Assembly: GCF_041146795.1 (NCBI RefSeq)
Contig: NC_135169.1
Location: 15,600,352-15,664,351, forward strand
Direction of reading: 5' to 3'
Origin: Maylandia zebra
Lineage: Eukaryota > Chordata > Actinopteri > Cichliformes > Cichlidae
DNA: 64,000 nt
Both the position numbers and the translations under genes were made by a program. The stretch's first letter is position 1. Each line of letters opens with the position of its first letter. Positions 24,847 to 38,450 of the stretch are shown here, piece after piece. The notes under the pieces are model-generated. The model had not been told where the DNA came from, ran no database searches, and was given only the letters and a program-made list of their open reading frames with translations.

Positions 24847-27584
24847 CTTCATTTACTTCAGCGTACTCCTGTTCTACGAGGTAGTAACAGGGTCCAGAAG
24901 ACAATCCATCTTCATCTAAAGGAGACACAGAGTGAGAGTAAAGTGAGGATATCAATATGTTGAAAACAATGAAGTCAAATTTGACATTTTCGAAATGCCT
25001 AATATACATATAAGGCAATACCTGCAGTCTTATACATTTTTATGCTACATGCATTGTTTTTGTCATTTCCAAATGAGTAAGATGATTGAATATTGATTAT
25101 ATCATGTTCCTATTCTTGTTTTGTTTAATTTATAGTTTATTATATAAACTTAATACAAAATTTCAATACAAAACTTTTAGTTTTGAGCTGTACAAAGCAA
25201 ATTCACACCTCTCACTCTAGATGGGCGTCTAAAATACATGCTTGAACCGTATTAGCACTGTGGTTTTTATTTGAAGAACAAGTCCAGGAAACTCATGTAC
25301 TCACCACCGCCTACACATTTAGCAATAACAGATACACATCACAAGAAAGAGTAAGGCAATACCAGACAAACAAGTCTTGTTTGATTTCATAAATCAAATT
25401 TGCGACAAACCTTATATCAACTTAAATTCTGTTAGTGTAAACTTAATAAGTTATTTTTTAACAGGAGATAACTATAATTTACATGACATTACCTGTTTTT
25501 TTCCTGTTTTTATTTACAGTAGCGTATGTTGCTCTGCTTGCATTAGGTGCACTGGCCTCTGTGATTAAAAAAAAACAACATAAAACATCACAACAGTCTT
25601 GAGACAAAATAGTCTAAACAGAGTTTTTTTTATGTCAGGACGTTTAGCTTCTGTTTTTCACAATTAAAAATCTTTTAATGTATATTACTTTAACCAAGTA
25701 TTTATTTCATGTTGGTCAAGAGGACACAAGTTTTTATTTATTAATACAATAACAATTAAAAGCACATTCTAATACATAGTTCTTGTCTTTCCTGTGTGGT
25801 GACTGTTAATGCTTGGTTTTAAAGTACTTTATAGGTTCCAAGTTAAATTATGTTTGCATAGTTAAGTCTTTTGTAGGATGCCATACACATGGGTAATTAA
25901 ACAGTGTTTGTGTTCTGACCTGTTTGACGCTCTGTTGAATCTGAAGTACGCACCTTAGTTGACAGATAGAGCAGTGCTATAGTACAAGGAAGAAAAACAA
26001 CGTCACCAGTGAACAACATGGAAAAAAAAAGGTATTTTTAAAACTTTAGAGAACAACAGTGCTATGAAAAAGTTATGAGCCACTGCTATTTCTTTGTATT
26101 TTGCTAAAAGAATGAGCACAAAATTCTACATGAAATGTAATGTTTGTTATTTTCTTTACCTCTGTCCCAGTAATCTTTCCCAAAGTGACGCAGTGCCCCC
26201 ACCACCAACACAACACTCAATAAAACAGTGACAATAATCCAAGGTGTGGCAGGATGGCTTTCCTTTTTGGAACTACCTGTAAATATATTTAAATATATTT
26301 GTAAATATGAATAAAGTCGTTTAATTTATCTTTTGAAAAAAATGGAAAAAAAGCAAAAAAAAAGGTCAAACAGGAAGATGAAAATCAGTCAGAGGGTATG
26401 TGAAAGTTTAGTACACCTGTTCCATTTCCTTAAAGTGTACCTTTAATACTGCACACTGGAAATTCCACAGTATTTCAGAAAGCTACAGATTTGAATGACA
26501 GCAATCAAATGTATCTATGGGATTTATTTTAAAACTTTGTTGATTCTCATGTGTTCTGACCTGTGACATTCAGCCAGCTCACTGGTGACTCTCCAGCTCC
26601 TGAAATGCTGCATTTGTAAAATCCTTCATGAGAATTTAAAACTCTGCCGATGGTCATGTATCCTGTGGAGCTCTTCCTGATGAGGATTCCATCTTTGTAG
26701 AAATCAGCTGTGAAGTTGGAGGAAGTTGTCTTGTTCCTGCAGCTCAGAGTCACAGCTTCTCCCTCCATCACAGGAACAGCAGGACTCTCCAGGATCACAG
26801 GACCAGCTGAAAACCAACATGTATAAATCTATTCAATGATGTGTTTGATTATTACAGCATATTGCTTACTAAATGGAAACTTACCAGTAACAGTGATGTT
26901 GATAATGTTGCTTTTCTCCCCTCCTCCAGTCTCACATATGAACTCTCCACTGTCGTCTGTATAAAAATTTTTCATAGAGCAGGGCGATGCTGTTGCTGTT
27001 TTCTCATTAGTGTAGCTGCATGATTTCATTTTCCCTCTCAGCTTATGTACAATATTATAATTAGAGACGCCCTCACAGTAAAAAGTTACTGACTCATATT
27101 CAAAGAACTGTGATCTGTTTGGAACAACACGAAGAAAAACTGCACCTGACATAAGGAAAAGGAGAAATTCAGTTCAGTTTTATTGTTTAATAAAAATGTT
27201 GTCAAACTATACAGAACAAAATAACAACAGATAAAAATAACGGCAAATATGTATCAAATATACATGAGGGATGAACACATGTCCTACATTTAATTTCTAA
27301 ATTATCTACTTTTCCATCAAACAATTGCAAAAAAATAAATAAATACTGATATCAGTGAGCAGGTAGCTGGGACTCACCAACGTTGTCATCATGTGCACAC
27401 AGCAGGATCTTGACAGTTATCACTGAAGAGAATTAAAGAGCTATTAAAATAAATACTTTATTATGATCTTAATAATTACTGACATTTTAAAAGCATCAGT
27501 ACCTTTAACCTTTATATTGCTTAGTTTTATTGCAGATGTAAGACCGTACTCACACAGCTTGATGCAGGCAGCTCTGAACACCAT
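24847..27584 (-). CDS. Fc-receptor-like Ig protein, gene 1
   Basis: Eight exons are read from GT-AG junctions: 27554..27584, 27378..27422, 26885..27145, 26561..26806, 26160..26276, 25920..25976, 25493..25558, 24847..24915. Every internal exon is a multiple of three and every junction is phase 1, the classic Ig-family pattern. The first two exons give a signal peptide starting MVFRAACIKL. Exon 3 is Ig domain 1, with CEG and FICET cysteines. Exon 4 is Ig domain 2, with LSCRN and YKCSIS. Exon 5 is a single membrane segment (WIIVTVLLSVVLVVGAL). The tail has tyrosine motifs TYATV, YYLV and EYAEV, which are ITIM-like but lack the preferred residue at -2. The layout fits a teleost Fc-receptor-like leukocyte surface protein; the ligand is unknown. 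The terminal exon is uncertain: 24585..24595 after ATATTGCAG would add three residues and a stop. Confidence 0.85.
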
Positions 27585-30500
27585 GATGTCGTGCTGCAGA
27601 CTGAATACTAAAGTGTGAAAACTGAGAGCAGGGGCGTCTTCCTGTTTGTCTTCCTGTGCCTAAAGCAGTTTTACTACCACTACTACTTTCTATTATTTCT
27701 TTTACAACTCAATGCTAATTAATGTAATCATTTAACTTTACTAAAGTAGTTTCCACAGTAACCAAGTTGATCTTGTGTCAGCTTAGGAAACTGAAACACT
27801 GAAGCTTATCTGTGGGTGGAGCAAGGAACTGCTTCAGTGTCTGAAAAATGTTAGCCGTTCAACAAATGTGTAAAAGCACTTTAGAGAAATAGGAGAGTTA
27901 ACACTGCTGAAGATAAAGTGATTATGTCATTCAAATGTATCAGTGACTATCTCAGTATAGACAGATCATTAGAAGGAACTGAACATGATTGATTCATGTA
28001 CAGAATTCAGACTGGTGGTTTGACTCCAATGGCCCATCACAGCATAATGGATTCCTATCAGTGATAGGGATTAGGCAAGAAACCCCTGGTGGTTGTGGTG
28101 GTGGTGGAGCCCGAGTGACATAGGAGGGGTGATGATGGGGAGGAGGTGGGTTACACAAAGGTGTCTGCAAGAGAAAGTCTTAGGTGTGAAGGAGTAAAAA
28201 AAGTGCCAAGTAAAGACCGATTGGCCAGCTAGATGATTTGAACCAGACCAGTGATGTTACAGTCGGCCTGACAGTGTTGTAACCACTTTAGATATACTTT
28301 ATAGTCTTTAGTGATACTTGTCAACAATCAGGAGTCCTATTTTAAAATGTCTTAGTAGTTTCAAAACACATGAACCAAAGCAAGGCAAGGCATTTAAATA
28401 TGATCGATATATTATTGAAGCGGAAGCAATACTCCAAAAACAACCACACAACCAGGTAAAAAACAGAAAGACAAAATTGGGGAAGCACATCAGAGAAAAG
28501 TTACCACAACACAGCTACAGAGATGCTTCTGCAAAAATAAAGGGGAATACTGGGCTATGTACACTGAGAAACTGAATGGAGGTGTAAGTAATCTCCAAAC
28601 ACAGAGACATGATGGATAAAACTCATGCTAAACACGACAAACATGACACAGACTACACAAAAATACTCAGTCTGAGGCAGGATCAAAACTCCATATTACT
28701 AGACCTGAAAACCAGTAAATCAGCCTCTGTGTCACAATCAGCAGGGCTGGGGCTGTGTGTAGCGTGAAAGGTGGACCCAAATGCAGATACCAAATGTACT
28801 CAGAGCACTAGGTCAGAGACCCAACCTGTGATACTTTGCAGTAACGTCGGTTAACAACTGTAAAACTCTGATCCCTGCGATTCATTACCCAGCAGTCATT
28901 TCATTCAGTTTTTTTCTTATCACAAATAAAGTTTTTCTTTATTATTTCAAATATATTTATTTCAACTACATAAAACGCAAAGCGACCTTAAACCCAACAA
29001 GTGATAGGAGAAATACACATTTCAATAAAGAGAAAATAACCACATAATCTATGAGTGTAGAAATAACAATGCTGTGGTTGGGTTGCACATCTCATACATG
29101 CACACGTTTGAGATCAGCAAGTTAGAGGTGAGGCGTGTGATTGGACTGACACATGGTTTAAGCTGGGAGAAAATTAGGTCAGGTTGAGAGATGAGGTCAG
29201 GCAGGAGTTTCGGTAGATTATGACTTTCACAAACCACAGTGTGATCGGCAGTAAGAGTAGAGCTGATGTTTATCACGTATGTTCAAAGTGACAAAAAGGA
29301 GTATAAAAAAGTTTTTTGTAGAAACAACAGATCAACCAGTTCATTTCTTGAGACAGTCACTATTACCAGCAAAATTAATGAATCAGTAAGTTATTCATTA
29401 ACTACAAGAAGTATGATGGGATAATTGGTTTTATTGCTCTATTTTTCACAATTGCATGGACTATTATCCGCTTCATGGCAATTACACTAACACATAGGTG
29501 AACACGAGTTAGTTGGTCTAGCTTTGACTATCTATCAGTGAAGAACAGCAGCAGAACCACAATCACAACTATGAAAAGTGTCTATAAGATGAGGTGACCG
29601 CTGTGCTCTGAGGCATGATCTCACTCAATGTGTCTGCAGAGATTATTTATCATGTATAAAGGACACGGGCAGATTTAAATGTGTTTTTCTGATCAAAATA
29701 TATTAAACATATTTGTTTTTAAATTATGTAATAATATTGGATGTGTTAAATCTGCCCCCTGCAGTAAATCAACCAGCATTACAACACTGGCAGAAATAAA
29801 AGTTACACACAGTTTGACTTTGAGTTGATTTCAATATTTCTTCAGTGGAGGTTTTACTTAGTGCAGTGTCAGTGCCAGCAGCTCTTAATGGCAGAGAAAG
29901 TTGAGTCTTTAACTCATCTGACTCAGGTACAGCCTCAGGCTGGCATTGAGGGCTTCACCATATAGAGTATCGTAACTTGTAGCATACTGGAACATACATG
30001 GTGGAATTAGAAGGGGATGTTTTTTGTAACATGAACAACACACATTTCTGTAATGTCTAAATTCCAAGAGATAATTGATTTAAAAAAGTAATGGTAATAC
30101 TTTGCATACTGATATGACTTAAATATTTTAAATATGCTTGATAAATTATCCATATTGCAGTTCACCATAAAACATGATGAAGCTTTGTATCTTTTAAGAA
30201 GACTTATCACTCACTCACAAGATTCTATTTACTTCCCTGCTTTGTGGATGTTTTTTTAAAGAAGACAGAAAGATTAAATAAAGGCTAATTTTTATCCTTC
30301 TTAGTAGTAGTAGCTCAGAAAGTGACCTTTTGAGGCCCATCATATATACTACAAACAATTAAGGTCAAGCTGAAACAAGCTGAGCTCCACCTCAGCATCA
30401 CATCCTCTTCTCACTTCTGCTTTTACAAAGTCTAACAAATAAAACAAACAAAAAAAAACCCAGCTTATTTTCTTTACTTTACTGAACAGCTGCTGCTACA

Positions 30501-30950
30501 ACATGAAATAAGCCACCAGATATTTAGTCTGTGCACTAGACCACAATTCACATAGAGACAGTAAACGTTGCAGGTGTATTTCACTGCTTACCACAAATTT
30601 GGTTCATCTGTTTTGGAAAACAAAGCAATGCAACACATTTACATTAGCGGTTACCACGGTGACAACCTGCTGTCTAGAAGAAATGAGCTGCAGTTGTTCT
30701 TTTCTTTTAAACAACATTCACACACAAGCAAAAAGAACACAAGAAACAAGTGGTTTAATTTTAACTTCTACACAAGAGCCAGATACATTTGTTACTATGT
30801 GAACATTATCTGTTCTTATAACCATGTGAGTCTGACAGCTGTTTCTAGCTGAAGAGGCACATAACAGTTTGTTGACTTTCACACCAAACGCAGCAGATGA
30901 CGTACAGCTTGTTCAATTGCACTATTAATAATACGTGATAAATGTCTTCA
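27585..30950. other. Intergenic DNA between receptor genes 1 and 2
   Basis: I see no further Ig exon, RNA gene or complete transposon. Frames at 28318..28575 and 29049..29276 lack motifs. The segment just upstream of gene 1 (27585-27900) should contain its promoter, but no clear TATA box stands out. Confidence 0.45.
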
Positions 30951-30975
30951 CTTTCACTCAGATGTTATTTTGTCT

Positions 30976-33621
30976 TCATTCCGCTCTTTTTTTGAGACCT
31001 GTCAAGAAGTACAGAACAAAAAAATATTTATATATTTATTTTGTTTAAAGGATAGAAAACATGCTGTTGTTAGTATTAACTTTACACCAATATTAACTTC
31101 ACAGGGCAGCTACTAAACAAGCATTAACATTTTGTCATGGACTATTAGTGTTCTTAGTATTGCTAGAATTTGGGCGACCGTGGCTCAGGGGATTGGGAAG
31201 CTCATCTGTAACCGGACGGTTGCCGGTTTGATCCCCCTGCTCTCTTTGTCCTGGTCGTTGTGTCCTTGGGCAAGACACTTTACCCTACCGCCTACTGGTG
31301 TTGGCGAGAGGGGCCGATGGCGCTATATGGCAGCCTCGCTTCTGTCAGTCTGCCCCAGGGCAGCTGTGGCTACAACTGTAGCTTGTCTCCACCAGTGTGT
31401 GAATGTGAGAGTGAATGAATAGTGGAATTGTAAAGCGCTTTGGGTGCCTAGAAAAGCGCTATGTAATTTAATTTAATATTTACCACACATCACATATTAC
31501 ATGTTATCTGAATGCAACACATAAGGAATGATTAATAACGGTTAATCTTACCTTTGAGTTCAGTCTCATTCGGGTGTAAGGTGTAATAAATGGTTCTAGA
31601 ATATAACGTGTCATCATCTAAAGGAGGGATGCAGCCAGAGTGAGAGGACAGACAACCACAGTAACATCAGTGATAACACTATTTTCTATTCACTGAATTC
31701 ATTTGAAATCTTAGGAAAATCTGGTAATGACAAGAAAATAATATCACCTTTTTTTCAGATACTTATAAGGCACTGCTAAAACGACAATGCACTATAATCT
31801 TTAACCAAGTCTGGGGCTTCATCTTGATACAAACAGTATCATCTGCTTTGAACAATTTCTTAAATTTCTGCACTATATTTCATTAATCTAGCTACTGAAG
31901 CTGTTGCTTTGCTAGCATCACAGAGTTAATTACAACACGCAAAAGCAGATTTGTGTGTGTGTGTTTTACTGTTTTAAAATGCATTAGAAAAATGTATTCC
32001 TTTCCTGCAAAAATAAAATTAAATAAATAAGAGAAATAATAGCATGCAAAGAAGAGAAGTCACTGAGTAGCCATAGTTTATTTCTTAATTTAAGTTATTT
32101 AGCTCAGCAGTCCCAGACCTTTTTTGCCCCACGGACCGGTTTAATATCAGACAGTATTTTCACAGACCAGCCTTTGCCGATAAATACAACAAAATAAAAT
32201 GATATGAGAGACAAAAACTATGGAATTTTGTAAATATAATAGTAAACACGAATTCATTGTGTAACTGTGTAACTTCCTTAGCAGCGTCATCCTGAAATGT
32301 GCCAACAATATTGAGAGTAACATCCTCCTCCTCTGTGCCCCTTAATGCTCTCTGGTCACTATTGTAACGCGTAAATATTTCTTTCAAAGACCCAGTGAAA
32401 CCTAGTTATCTGATTCTGAATGATAAAAACCCTGAAACCCATACATTTCACACCTGAGCCTCCACTCCCGAGGCCCGGTGCCAAGCGACTCACATGCCAG
32501 TACCGATCCGTGGCCTGGGGTTTGGGGACCACTGATTTAGCTTACAGCAATTACCTTTCTTTGAAAGGTAATTGCTGCAACTTTGAAAAACAAAATTTTT
32601 GAAAAAAAATTACAGCATTGCCAAAATTTCCTTGTGAAATTTGTCTCATAATAGGTAATATTGTGTTTCTATTTCCAAGTTTAATAACAATTAATAGGAA
32701 ATATTGGCACAACATTCATGTTCTGACTTGTCGACAGACAGAGTAATGCTGCAGCACAGGAGTTCCATTTAAAAATACTTGTGGTGCAATGATTTAATAA
32801 AGCATGATGAGAACCCAATGAACACAAAGATGTGCAAAAAAAATTACTTTGTACTTTCTTTTACCTCTGTCCCACGAATCGTTGCCAAGGTACACTCCAA
32901 ATGTCAGCACCACAGCGCTCAAGAAAGCAATGGCAATAAGCCAAGGTGTGTCCTCAGAAGAGAAAAGGTTCGCCTCTTTGAGACAGTCTGGATTAAATGT
33001 TGTATCTAAAAAAAATCAAAGGGAAGAGAAAGCTAAAATACATCTTGCACATGCATTAAAAAACTGTCTTTGATATTGTGTAACTGTGATTAACTTATAT
33101 CAGTGAGTACAACAACAAAAAATTGCATACTACTTAAACCTACTGGACTGTATTTTTTTTTATGAAAGAAACAAAAGACTAAATAAAATAAACAAACAAA
33201 ACAAAAGAAAAACTGCATCACAACTCCTCTGATCATTAAGAAATGGACAAAGAACCTATTTCCCACTTTTTTTTCTTGAATTGTTTGCTCCTCCAAATTG
33301 GAAAATTAAGTTCATATACGAATATAGCTGGCACTCACCAACTCTCTGACCTTGAACCCCCAGTAGTAACATAATCGTCATCACTGAAGAGATAAAAAAG
33401 CTGCAGATTTATGAAGGGACTTACAGCTAACAGTAACGCATCTCAAAACTGTCAGAAAAAAATCAGAAAAATGCAGTTCTTTCACTTCTCACAAAAAAAT
33501 GGCACATTTCCTTTTTAACTTTGATTAAAAATTATTATTTATTTTTGTATAATTTTATGTTGTTATTCTTTAAATATGAAAAATACTTACAGAGTTTGGT
33601 GCCGAAAGCTTTGACTTCCAT
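30976..33621 (-). CDS. Ig-less Fc-receptor-like gene, gene 2
   Basis: The exons, by homology with gene 1, are 33591..33621, 33339..33383, 32865..33005, 32728..32748 (tentative), 31552..31617 and 30976..30998. Junctions are GT-AG and phase 1. Joined, they stay in frame for about 108 residues. The protein would have a signal peptide beginning MEVKAFGTKL, a short ectodomain from DTTFNPDC, one membrane helix (WLIAIAFLSAVVLTFGVYL) and a tail with TIYYTL, which contains a YxxL motif of ITIM type. Only 333 bp separate leader exon 2 from the membrane exon, so the two Ig exons present in genes 1 and 3 are absent. It may be a pseudogene or a small adaptor-like or decoy membrane protein. The 21-bp exon is shortened by 36 bp against gene 1. 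Confidence 0.6.
31171..31475 (+). repeat. tRNA-derived SINE
   Basis: The head is tRNA-like, with an A-box region GTGGCTCAGGGGATTGG and a B-box region GGTTTGATCCC. The middle contains GGGCAAGACACTTTACCC, and the tail contains TAAAGCGCTTTGGGTGCC and AAAAGCGCTATGTAA. It lies in the last intron of receptor gene 2. The tail part matches the fragments at 4917, 14917 and 50568. Confidence 0.85.
32106..32534. mobile_element. hAT-like non-autonomous element
   Basis: The left tip is CAGCAGTCCCAGACCTTTTT and the right tip is GGTTTGGGGACCACTG, which are inverted relatives of one another (CAGTGGTCCCC and CAGCAGTCCC). The interior includes CACGGACCGGTTTAAT and is non-coding. It sits in an intron of receptor gene 2. 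Confidence 0.65.
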
Positions 33622-34970
33622 TGTTTTGCTGTTGTTTCACTGCTAACTGAAGACTGAAGTGTTACAGCAGTGAGCACAGGTGTCTTACTGCTGCTTAAAC
33701 AGTTTTAATATCAAATATTTTTAAAACTTCATGCAATTAAACAAAGTAGTTTTACAAAATTAGCTTCCACTGAGTCTGATTTGCTTTTGTGACAAGTCAG
33801 TCCTCAGTGATTAAGTTCACTATCAGTGGGTGGAACAAGTAACCACTTATGTCTAACGCTGCATTTGACGTAACTAGCAGGCTGGTTCATGTTTTCTGTT
33901 GTTAGTTTGAAGTTTATCCTGTTAATACAGTACAACTGATGGTAGTGTCATCAAAGAAGTACAAGACACACTTAAATATTTATTTTGTCCATAGTTTACG
34001 GTCCATAGACTATACAGAGTGTAAACTGTACCGAATTCTTATTTAATGAGATACTTCAATGAGATATATGCCTAAATGTACTTATTTTGTTGTCATGTGA
34101 CCAGCTTACAAGGTGTTTGCATTGTGGATTATTTTAAGAGAATATCCACTTTGACCTTTTAAGTCTGATTTGTGTGGAAAGTATTAATATCATTATTATT
34201 ATTATCATTATTATTGTGACCTTTGACCCATTTAGCATGACCTATTTTTTATTAAAATAGCAATAGATTTAAAAATGTAGTTTAATGTAGGGATGGACCG
34301 ATCCGATATTACATATCGGTATTGGCACAACACCATTAATGAGCACATGTGAATGAAAGTACAATACTTCAGATTCTTTTGCTGGTTTTTCACACCAAAG
34401 ACCAAAGAATCAAGTTTTATGAATACTTGTAATGGTGTCTAGGGTAGATTCAAGTCTTTGAGTAAGTGTTATGTGAAAACAGCAAATCATGCATTTCTTA
34501 AATTTAAAAAATTGCATAAATATCAGGATTATTATATAGGCCACATATGTAGTTTTATAACTTGTTTTCTTTGAATTTTGTATTTTGCAAGAGTTGCTGT
34601 GATATCTGCCCTTTGCAACAGGGGGTGCTGCAGCACCTTTACTTCACTGTGCCTTGCTCTGATGTGTCATCGACATGGTCCTCTACCTCTAAAACATCAC
34701 ACAATTTTGACAACATAATTTTAACAAACTCTGTAGTTTAGTTCTTTTTTTTTATATGGAAATGGAGACAAAGCTCTCAGAGTCTGATGCAGAAAGCTTA
34801 ACAGTCTCAACAGTCTCTTCCTGTGTAGGTTTATCCTGGCGCTGAAGCAATACTTAATATCCAAAAATAGCTTCAGGGTTCATTTCTCTATCAGAGGGTA
34901 AAAAGACACAGTTTAATTTTGATGCATTTTAATAAACCAATATTAGTTTATTACCACTAAGCCCAGAGTA
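33622..34970. other. Intergenic DNA upstream of gene 2
   Basis: No gene seen. A short hAT-like fragment, GGGATGGACCGATCCGATAT, lies near 34290. The retroviral LTR homology starts at about 34974. Confidence 0.5.
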
Positions 34971-34973
34971 AAG

Positions 34974-35366
34974 ATCTTTACCTTCTTTTAAATGTGCAAA
35001 GATGCCCTTTGTCTTCCCTTTGTCTATGGTTAGATTAGTTTAGAATTATCCTTTTAGACTTTCTCAGCAAAGACATACTGTTTTGGGACATATTGTTTTA
35101 GATTGTTTTATCTCTCACAGCTTTCTCCCAGCTCTCTGCTGACGAGAGTAGCGCCACATATGGAGTTGTTTATTTTATCTGTTTATTATTTTCTTATCCT
35201 GTTCTCACTGTCTCTGTGATTTGTGTCTATAAAAAGTGCCAAGCCTCTTTTCACGGTGTGAGTTGTTCTGAACAGCTTACCCGTGCGCACGTTAAAGCAT
35301 AAAAAGTAACCTTGTCTCATTGTGTCTTTATTTCTCCTGGGTCTTTTACAGAGTTTTCCCCCAACA
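34974..35366 (+). repeat. 5' LTR of the retrovirus
   Basis: Matches 41620..42001 closely. It has a TATA-type box (TCTATAAAAAG) near 35227 and ends CCCCCAACA. It lacks the first roughly 30 bases of the 3' LTR (from TGTTACAGG) and carries 11 extra bases, CTTCCCTTTGT, in an internal short repeat. Only a few substitutions were noticed, for example GAGAGTAGC against GAGACTAGC. Confidence 0.9.
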
Positions 35367-35371
35367 TTTCT

Positions 35372-35389
35372 TGGTCCTTCGAGCCGGAT
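35372..35389 (+). promoter_or_regulatory. Candidate primer-binding site
   Basis: TGGTCCTTCGAGCCGGAT lies five bases after the LTR end. It begins with the TGG that pairs with the CCA end of a tRNA primer. Which tRNA is used was not determined. Confidence 0.55.
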
Positions 35390-36143
35390 CGCCTCCATCG
35401 TGTCCCATCTCCGTGACCAGTCCACGTTGTTCGTCTGTCGACAGCTCACACACCAGGTGTGTGATAAAAGTCCAAGAGCGTTTAAATTCGAGTCTTGGCC
35501 AACGTCTTAGAAAGCGACCCACGGTGGTGGGACCCGATCGAGGTGGACCAGACCCGGCGACACTGACCAGATAGATACAGACACACTGACACAATTTTGC
35601 GTAAAAGCGTATTTTAAATTCAGGGAATTTAAAATAAATTCAGGGAATTTAAAATAGCGGAAGTAGCTCGTCGACTGGTAGCTTGGAGCTCGTCGACTGG
35701 AAGCTCCCCACTTCTGTGGGTTAGGTTTGGAGCTCTGGGTAGCTCCCCCAGCTGGGTCTAGACAGGGTCTAGGGAATAAGTAGCTCGTCTACAGAAAGAC
35801 TGGCAGCTCCCCTTATGATAAGGGTTCCGATCGCGCGAATAGGTGTGAATGTGAATGTGTGTGTGTGTATTGTTTTAATTAATGGAGCAAGCTGAATTTT
35901 CACGGTCCAATAAGAGACTGAGCTGCTCCTACTGTGTTTTTCTTTTACTGCTATTCACTGATGTGCTGGTGAGTTGAAAGAACGGTCGAGTTCCGTCTCG
36001 TAAAGTTCACACCGCTTTCGGAACTAGTCCGAAAGTAGAAGGGCGTGTGAGCAACCACTCTCGTCTCTAATACCAGCGAAGGTGATAGCAGCTGTATCGT
36101 GTATATATTACTTAAACAAAAAATAAGTAAATACATAAATAAG

Positions 36144-36420
36144 ATGGGTAATCAAGCAAGTGAAATTAAAAGTCACTCCTGCTGACGAGCACTGGTGAGA
36201 AAAGAAAAGTCCAGACGCCGGACAAAAACAATGTCTGTAAATTGAGAGATTTAAGAAAACAAAATATAAACAGTCAGAAGAACAGAACTCAACTGCCAGT
36301 TTAGTAAAACCAGAAGACGAGACACTGTGCAGTTCCCACAACCCTTTTAGAAAGCCATCACTCATTCCTGCAGCCACATCTGCAGCACCACCCATATCAG
36401 GAAGAACTTAATAATCCCTT
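36144..36420 (+). pseudogene. Possible gag remnant
   Basis: ATG at 36144 begins MGNQAS, which fits the N-myristoylation signal of retroviral Gag proteins, but a stop follows after 13 codons. Short open pieces continue downstream in other frames. Placement after the LTR and leader supports the reading, but similarity to Gag is otherwise not visible. Confidence 0.4.
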
Positions 36421-38450
36421 ATTAAGTGAAAACTAGAGATCAAAGTAGTTTGAAGTAGTTTAAAAGGGTTGAAAACAGACCCCACTGAGTAGATATAAAT
36501 ATAAAAAGTATGAAATAAAGATGAACAAAGGGAAAATTACAGTAGAAATTATCTTTAGAGTATTTGAAATTAATAATAGCAAGGATAACAACCTGTAAAG
36601 TGATATTAACAATGAAACACAGTTGGCATGATGACCATGCCCAGCATGTATAAAATGAATATAAAGCAAATAATTCACACGAAAATATTTTAATAACATA
36701 AATAATGTATATTAAGACTGTGTCACTGTTCAGCCAAGGACAGTGTGTGAAAAGGTAACTGTCTCCACCTTGGGAAAAGGATGATTCTGCAGGTCATCTG
36801 AAGCCCTTGATGGATACAAAATAAAATATAAATAATATATTATAATAGAACTGCCTGGTCCGCCATGCAACAGAGAGAACAAATGTGACCGCAGATTGGA
36901 TGAATTCTAAATTATCTGTTTGCTGAATAAGATGATCCTAACTAACAAATTGGCTCAGTAGTAGCATAATGGTACACACTAATAAAATATTATAATATGC
37001 TATTGCTGTTATATAAGACAAAGAGGATAATATTAACAATGACATAATATTAATATGAAGAGGCACCTTAATCGGTTATGATGTGAGGTGGATAATTGTT
37101 AAGCAGTAGTCTGCATCAAGCTTAAGGTTTGCTGAAACTCAGTGTAATGACATGTGAGATGAAGACAATACAGAGAATAACTAAACTAATGAAGTGCATA
37201 GAGGCACTTGACCAGCTTGAAACTTATCATTCTAGAATGACACATTGCTGAGATATAGAGCACACCTATAATAACAACCAATAAGCAAAACCCTGTAGAC
37301 AACAGCTAAAACTACAGGATTGAGAAGCTGAATTAAATATGTAGACACTGCTAAGCTGATGAGCATGTTACACATTTTCTTTTTCTTTTTTGTTTCTTTT
37401 AGAGCAGAAGCTGCTGTAACACACCCAAAGAAAGACTCTAGGTCTGACCAACCATCTCAGTCGTGGGCAAAAAGATGACAGTCAATAAAATTCTAAAAGA
37501 TAATTTATTGACGAAAAGTATATCAAGAGATAAAAGATAAAACAGTCCAGCGTCCCATTTATGAATTGTATAAAAACACACAGTCCCAAGGCCAGAGCCA
37601 GCTATGCCACACGGCCAAGTTGCACTCCACATGTTGCCTTTAACAGGGTTAGAAGTTGTCTTTGGAGACCCACCACCCTGCAAGCATATAGTCAGTGGTC
37701 ACTCAAGCCTCTGCAACCCAGCTGCCTTTAGGCTGTGGCATATAATAGGCCCTGGACTGCACAGAGAGACAAAACGACACAGCAGTGTTTGTAGTGTGGG
37801 CTATAAGTAGACCAGTGTATCAGTGCAATCAAGTACACCTGCCTCTAATTAGTCCAACCCCATTCCAGCCATTGGCTCACCAAAAATGTGACACACACAC
37901 AAAACCACTCCCAACCCAGTGCAACTTCACACAATAATATGGAGCTGAATTAACACAGGCACATTAGTCTACCATGTTACAAGCTGCATGCTATTACAAG
38001 CCAACATATGCAGACTTCTGCCTTGTTCGGGTGGCAGCATTTTTCTTTTTTCTTTTGTGTCCTGACACGTTTATGTTTTTTGTTTTTGTTTGATTATTTT
38101 GTTGGTTTTGGAAACGAATTTAAACGAACTTGTGACAATACTTGAGAGTCACAGTGACACATAGTGATTAGGCATATGATTGAAAAATGCCTAGGTTGAG
38201 AGCTGTGAGCTATGAGCAATGCAAAGTTAAATATATATATATATATATATATATGTGTATAAATGGGAAACAACCCTAACTTGAAAGTTTGAAATGTGTG
38301 AGATCCATGAATTGTTTGAAAAACTAGAAATTATTTAAAACTGCCTTAAGTGAAAATGTAGTGTTGCATCTATTCTCCCAAACCAAGACAAAAAAAAGAA
38401 GCAGCATTCTGTAACTTAAAAATAAGGCTGACTGTTGACAATAGACTAAA
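36420..38450. other. Unassigned interior of the retrovirus
   Basis: This is where the rest of gag, protease and reverse transcriptase would be expected, but I find no reverse transcriptase motif. The sequence is AT-rich and contains an (AT)n run at 38231..38256. Positions 37430-37930 look compositionally different and may be a separate insertion. Confidence 0.45.

Noticed and set aside
31132..31422. 96-codon frame through the SINE
   Set aside because: The reading frame is inside a tRNA-derived SINE and has no protein motif.
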